Program-made: the position numbers and the translations under genes | Notes under the pieces: model-generated | Seen by the model: the letters and a program-made list of their open reading frames with translations, nothing else | What the model was told of the DNA's origin: nothing | Databases searched by the model: none | Source: Tessaracoccus defluvii | GTDB lineage: Bacteria > Actinomycetota > Actinomycetes > Propionibacteriales > Propionibacteriaceae | Reading direction: 5' to 3' | Assembly (NCBI RefSeq): GCF_014489575.1 | Contig: NZ_CP060789.1 | Coordinates: 3,800,793 to 3,864,792, forward strand | Length of the DNA: 64,000 bases | In this document: positions 60,348-64,000 of the stretch, piece after piece | Layout: each line of letters starts with the position of its first letter | Position numbering within the stretch: position 1 is the stretch's first letter

Positions 60348-61109
60348 TCAGCGGGTGGCCACCCACCGGGCGAGGGCCGCCTGGAGCTTCACCGGGGCCA
60401 GCCGGGTGGCGAAGGCCATGAGCGCGTTGGCGGCGCCGTCGACGACATACGGCTGATGCCTGCCGAGACCCGCGAAGGTGGTCTCGACGACCTGTGCCGG
60501 CGTGCGGCGTTTCGCCATTTTCGTATCGTCGCCCGCCTCCGCGAAGAACGGGGTGTCCGTGGGGCCGGGGCAGATCGCGATGGCGCGCACACCCGTGTGG
60601 AACAGCTCCTCCCACAGCGCGATTGTCAGACGCAACACGTAGGCCTTGGTCGCGGCGTAGACGGCCATCGTGGGGATGGGCTGGAATGCAGCGGTCGACG
60701 CCACGTTGATGATGGCGCCGCGGCCGCGGCTGATCATGCCGGGGGTGACGGCCCGCGCCAGTTGGGTCAGCGCCACCATGTTCAGTTCCTTCTCCTGGAG
60801 CATGCGGGTCGGGTCTGCCTCGGCGAAGTCGCCGATGGTGGCGAAGCCCGCGTTGTTGATCAGGTAGCTGATGTCCATCCCGTGCAGGCGCTCGATGAGG
60901 GCGCCCCGTGCCTCGCGGTCGCTCAGGTCGACCGGCATCACCAGCGTCTCGACCCCGTGCTGTTCCTGCAGGCGGGCTGCCAGCTCCTCCATCGGGCCGG
61001 CTGTGCGTGCGGCGAGCACGACATTGACGCCCTCGCTGGCGACCTTCTCTGCGAAGGTGACACCCAGCCCGCTCGACGCTCCCGTGACCACTGCCCATGA
61101 GTTCTGCAT
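60348..61109 (-). CDS. SDR family oxidoreductase
   Basis: A 253-residue short-chain dehydrogenase. The cofactor loop is VVTGASSGLGVTFAEK, NNAGFA follows strand four, the catalytic Ser is in INVASTAAFQ and the YxxxK pair is in AVYAATKAYVL. AICPGPTDTPFF after the active site and the length suggest the classical group. The substrate is unknown. Its stop is within three bases of the end of the convergent GerMN gene. Confidence 0.88.
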   Translation of the reverse strand: MQNSWAVVTGASSGLGVTFAEKVASEGVNVVLAARTAGPMEELAARLQEQHGVETLVMPVDLSDREARGALIERLHGMDISYLINNAGFATIGDFAEADPTRMLQEKELNMVALTQLARAVTPGMISRGRGAIINVASTAAFQPIPTMAVYAATKAYVLRLTIALWEELFHTGVRAIAICPGPTDTPFFAEAGDDTKMAKRRTPAQVVETTFAGLGRHQPYVVDGAANALMAFATRLAPVKLQAALARWVATR

Positions 61110-61186
61110 GGGGCAACTCTAGGGCCCTTCCGACGCCCCCCGGTGAGCCCCCGTGCCCCCTGCGGGCACCGTGACACAATGACGCC

Positions 61187-62589
61187 ATGCAGCACTTCGA
61201 CCTGGCAGTGATCGGCTCCGGCACCGGCAACTCCCTCATCGACGAACGATTCTCCGAATGGAACGTGGCGCTGATCGAGCGCGACCCTGTCTTCGGCGGC
61301 ACCTGCCTGAACCGGGGGTGCATCCCCACCAAGATGTTCGTGGTGCCCGCGGACCTGGCTTCCTCGCCCACGGAGGCGGGCAGGCTGGGGGTCGACCTGC
61401 GGTTGAACGGGACGGACTGGCCGGCGATCCGGGACCGGATCTTCGGCCGCATCGACCCGATCTCCGCCGGGGGGCTCGACTGGCGCGAACGGTCCGGCAA
61501 CGTCGCCGTCTTCCACGACGAGGCCCGCTTCGTCGACGCCGGCACCCTACAGGTCGGTGACCAGCGGATCACCGCGGAACGGATCGTGATCGCCACCGGC
61601 TCCCGGCCGCGGCTGCCCGACCTTGACGTCCCGGAGTCCGTCGCGGACCGGGTCCACACCTCGGACACGATCATGCGGATCGACGAGCTGCCCGGCAGGC
61701 TCGTCATCGTCGGCGGCGGCTACATCGCCGCCGAGTTCGCCCACATCTTCTCGGCGCTCGGCACCCAGGTCACGCTCATCAACCGCTCCGAGACGCTGCT
61801 GCGGCACCACGACCGCGACATCGCGGAGACGTTCACCGCAGAGCTCGGCGCCCGGGTGCCGCTGCGTCTCAACCAGACGCTCGCCGCCGTCGAGGAGGCA
61901 GGCAAGGGGATCACGGTCGTGACCAGGGACCGCAACGGCGTCGAGTACGAGTACCCGGCCGACCAGCTCCTGGTCGCCATCGGTCGGGTGCGGAACTCCG
62001 ATGCGCTGAACCTGGCCGCCGCCGGCGTCGAGGTCCGCCCCGATGGCCAGATCCGGGTCGACGCCCAGCAGCGCACCTCGGTGCCCGGCATCTGGGCCAT
62101 GGGGGACGTGTCGTCCGATCACCTGCTCAAGCATGTCGCCAACGCCGAGATGCGCACCCTGCAGCACAACCTGCTCCACCCGGGGACCTGTGGGAGACGG
62201 ATCACCGGTATGTGCCCAGCGCCGTCTTCAGCTCGCCGCAGGTGGCGACGGTCGGCGCGACCGAGGAGCAGCTGCGGGCCTGGGGCAGGCCGTACGTGGC
62301 CTCGACGCAGCGCTATGCCGACGTGGCGTACGGGTGGGCACTGGAGGACGAGACGCACTTCGTCAAGCTGCTCGCCGACCCCGGGACCCGGCACCTGCTG
62401 GGCGCCCACATCATCGGCCCGCAGGCCTCCAGCCTGATCCAGCCGCTGATCCAGGCCATGAGCTTCTCGCTGCCCGTCGACCAGATGGCCCGGGGCCAGT
62501 ACTGGATCCACCCGGCCCTGCCGGAGGTCGTGGAGAACGCGCTGCTCGGCCTCCTGCAGGCCACCGTGCCCGCGGAACTGGGCCGGTGA
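61187..62589 (+). CDS. mtr: Mycothione reductase (apparent frameshift)
   Basis: Flavoenzyme reducing mycothiol disulfide with [25 protein letters not shown] binds FAD in the pattern specific to Mtr, the redox disulfide is in [16 protein letters not shown], and [13 protein letters not shown] is another Mtr mark. [20 protein letters not shown] binds NADPH. One missing G near 62183 splits off the dimerisation domain, which continues [19 protein letters not shown]. Repaired length is about 467 residues. It supports a mycothiol-using actinobacterium. Its stop overlaps the next GTG. Confidence 0.92.
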
Positions 62590-63779
62590 GGCGCGCGCTG
62601 ATCCCGCTGACGGCGCTCGCGCTCGCAGCGGGATGTGCCCCCGCCTCCATGGCCCCGCAGCCGCAGCAGGCACCCCCGGCCTCGTCGTCGGCCGCCACCC
62701 CCGCTTCCGCGGAGTCGGCTGACACGCCGGTCGAGCCGGCTGGCCCCGCCTGCCTCGCCGAGGCCGAGGCGCTCCCGCTGGAGACCCGCGTCGGGCAGCT
62801 GTTCATGATGGGTGTCGACACTGCGGGCCTCACCGAGACAGCGCGCCAGGCGATCGCCTCCGGGCGCATCGGCTCGGTGGTGCTGCTGGGCAACTCGACG
62901 GCGGGCTCCATGGAGATCCGCCAGCTCACCGCGCAGCTCGGCAGCCTCGGCACGGCGGACCTGCCGCTGCTCGTCGCCGTCGACCAGGAGGGCGGCAACG
63001 TCCAGCGCCTCAAGGGCGACGGGTTCAGCACGATGCCGTCGGCGCGCGTCCAGGGGGAGGACAGCCCGCAGGCGCTGCTCGCCTCGGCGACGACCTGGGC
63101 CGAGGAACTCGCGACCGTAGGCATCGGCTACAACCTCGCCCCCGTCGGCGACGTGGTGCCGGTCGCCAAGCGGACGACCAACGCCCCCATCGGCAGGCTG
63201 CAGCGTGACTTCGGCTCGAATCCGGACGCCGTCGCCGAGCACGTCGTCGCGTTCATCGAGGGCATGCAGTCCCAGGGGCTCGCGACCTCCGTCAAGCACT
63301 TCCCCGGCCTCGGGGAGGTCACCACCAACACCGACTTCGGCGCGGCCGACGACGAGGTCACGACACGGGACTCGGCCAACCTCGAGCCGTTCCGCGCGGC
63401 GATCGCGGCGGGCGTCGACTCGGTCATGGTGAGTTCCGCCGTGTTTACGCAGATCGACCCGGACCAGCCCGGAGTCTTCAGCGGCGTCGTCATCGACGAC
63501 CTGCTGCGCGGCGAGTTCGGATTCGACGGCGTCGTCATCGCCGACGACCTGGGCGCTGCCGGCTCCGTGGCCGGCCTGGCGCCGGGCGAGCGGGCTGTCC
63601 GTTTCCTGGCGGCGGGCGGGGACCTGGCGATCAACGCTGACCCGGCCATCATGGCGGAGATGGTCACGGCGACGCTTGAGGAGGCAGACTCGGACCCTGC
63701 TTTCGAGGAGCGCGTGACGGCGTCTGCGGCTCGTGTCTTGGCGCTGAAGTCGTCGGCGGGCCTGCTGGGCTGCGGTTGA
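62586..63779 (+). CDS. Beta-N-acetylhexosaminidase lipoprotein (GH3, NagZ-type)
   Basis: A secreted lipoprotein of 397 residues from glycoside hydrolase family 3. The lipobox is in LALAAGCAP, followed by an Ala/Pro/Ser linker to about residue 55. The catalytic barrel contains [15 protein letters not shown], the His-bearing loop [16 protein letters not shown] and the nucleophile Asp in [11 protein letters not shown]. It should remove N-acetylglucosamine from wall fragments outside the cell. GTG start coupled to mtr. Confidence 0.9.
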   Translation: MRRALIPLTALALAAGCAPASMAPQPQQAPPASSSAATPASAESADTPVEPAGPACLAEAEALPLETRVGQLFMMGVDTAGLTETARQAIASGRIGSVVLLGNSTAGSMEIRQLTAQLGSLGTADLPLLVAVDQEGGNVQRLKGDGFSTMPSARVQGEDSPQALLASATTWAEELATVGIGYNLAPVGDVVPVAKRTTNAPIGRLQRDFGSNPDAVAEHVVAFIEGMQSQGLATSVKHFPGLGEVTTNTDFGAADDEVTTRDSANLEPFRAAIAAGVDSVMVSSAVFTQIDPDQPGVFSGVVIDDLLRGEFGFDGVVIADDLGAAGSVAGLAPGERAVRFLAAGGDLAINADPAIMAEMVTATLEEADSDPAFEERVTASAARVLALKSSAGLLGCG

Positions 63780-63804
63780 CCGGAGGCCGGTCAGCCGCAG
63801 CCGC

Positions 63805-63822
63805 GTCGCCCACGTGGGCGAC
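63805..63822. terminator. Palindrome between convergent genes
   Basis: A perfect 18-base palindrome, GTCGCCCAC plus its complement, between nagZ-type and the next convergent gene. There is no loop or T run, so terminator function is uncertain. Confidence 0.4.
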
Positions 63823-63827
63823 CTCGC

Positions 63828-64000
63828 TCAGGGCTGTCGGATCAGCCGCAGCGGATCAAGCGTGAAACTGGCCCCTCCGCCAGCGACTCCTTGGCCTGTG
63901 GAGATGAGGGTTAGGGTGTGTTCTCCGGCGGTCAGGTCCAGGGGCACTGGCAGGTGCTCCGGGCTGTTGTACACGCCGGAGCTGACGTAGAGATTCACCT
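63828..64000 (-). CDS. Partial gene, C-terminal end of a carbohydrate-binding-like protein
   Basis: The last 57 or so codons of a gene that enters from beyond the window. The frame reads NLYVSSGVYNSPEHLPVPLD, then LTAGEHTLTLISTGQG and ASFTLDPLRLIRQP before TGA. The alternation of strands and 'L.AGEHTLTL...G...LD.L.L' pattern resemble the end of CBM6-type or similar beta-sandwich modules of glycoside hydrolases. The evidence is short, so the call is tentative. Confidence 0.5.
   Translation of the reverse strand, partial: VNLYVSSGVYNSPEHLPVPLDLTAGEHTLTLISTGQGVAGGGASFTLDPLRLIRQP

Overview
The window is about 64 kb of very GC-rich DNA from an actinobacterium. Lsr2, ClpC, mycothione reductase, a MerR-HEAT regulator beside RadA and DisA, the tilS-hpt / ftsH-folEPBK block and many leaderless starts all point there. 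Family Propionibacteriaceae is my inference from gene order, not something I could test.

Layout. 1-6.9 kb: partial winged-helix protein, GyrI-like protein, amt-glnB with GlnR-like boxes, SixA-type phosphatase, TRM11-like methyltransferase, a fluC pair, an AEC transporter and pyrophosphatase. 6.9-10.8 kb: dacB, a zincin, tilS, hpt. 10.9-25.8 kb: an accessory block lying between hpt and ftsH, which are normally neighbours. It holds an LPXTG-anchored adhesin gene (5' part 11635-12172, 3' part 24763-25800) split by a 12,590-bp transposon-like element at 12173-24762. That element has 49-bp imperfect terminal inverted repeats (42/49 identical) and a 7-bp target duplication, GGAGAAC. Removing it restores the adhesin frame across the junction.

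Element cargo: a serine resolvase, a TIR-domain fragment, a kinase-like protein, a Phd/RelE-type toxin-antitoxin pair, a DUF6194 protein, a tandem-MerR regulator, a two-gene unit whose main protein looks like an effector of contractile injection systems (AGNRAV motif plus HExxH), a CopB-type copper ATPase behind a CsoR-like operator, a nested 1.4-kb IS, a ferric-reductase-like flavocytochrome with a 29-residue membrane peptide, tRNA-Arg(TCT), and a serine hydrolase cut by the right end. No transposase matching the outer repeats was seen.

26-31.5 kb: ftsH and the folate operon folE-folP-folB-folK-DUF3180, then a coiled-coil membrane protein. 31.6-36.5 kb: orphan NuoD-like protein, lsr2, clpC, PgsA-type synthase. 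36.4-39 kb: TetR with paired operators, DUF2871 protein and a DHA2 efflux pump. 39-42.9 kb: TPP riboswitch and thiBPQ thiamine importer. 42.9-47.2 kb: disA, a HEAT protein, MerR-HEAT regulator, radA. 47.2-52.8 kb: VOC protein, sugar-isomerase-like protein, proline dehydrogenase, CPBP protease, asd-proC, bS22, glutaredoxin. 52.8-58.9 kb: HemD-like fusion, PGM, and the System II cytochrome c genes resA-ccdA-resB-ccsB. 58.9-64 kb: a sigma-like/GerMN membrane fusion, SDR, mycothione reductase, NagZ-type lipoprotein and a partial gene.

Quality warning. At least 16 genes that should be intact (hpt, folK, clpC, disA, radA, resB, mtr and others) are each broken by what looks like one missing base, usually in a G/C run. 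I treat these as sequencing or assembly errors and give the full gene span.
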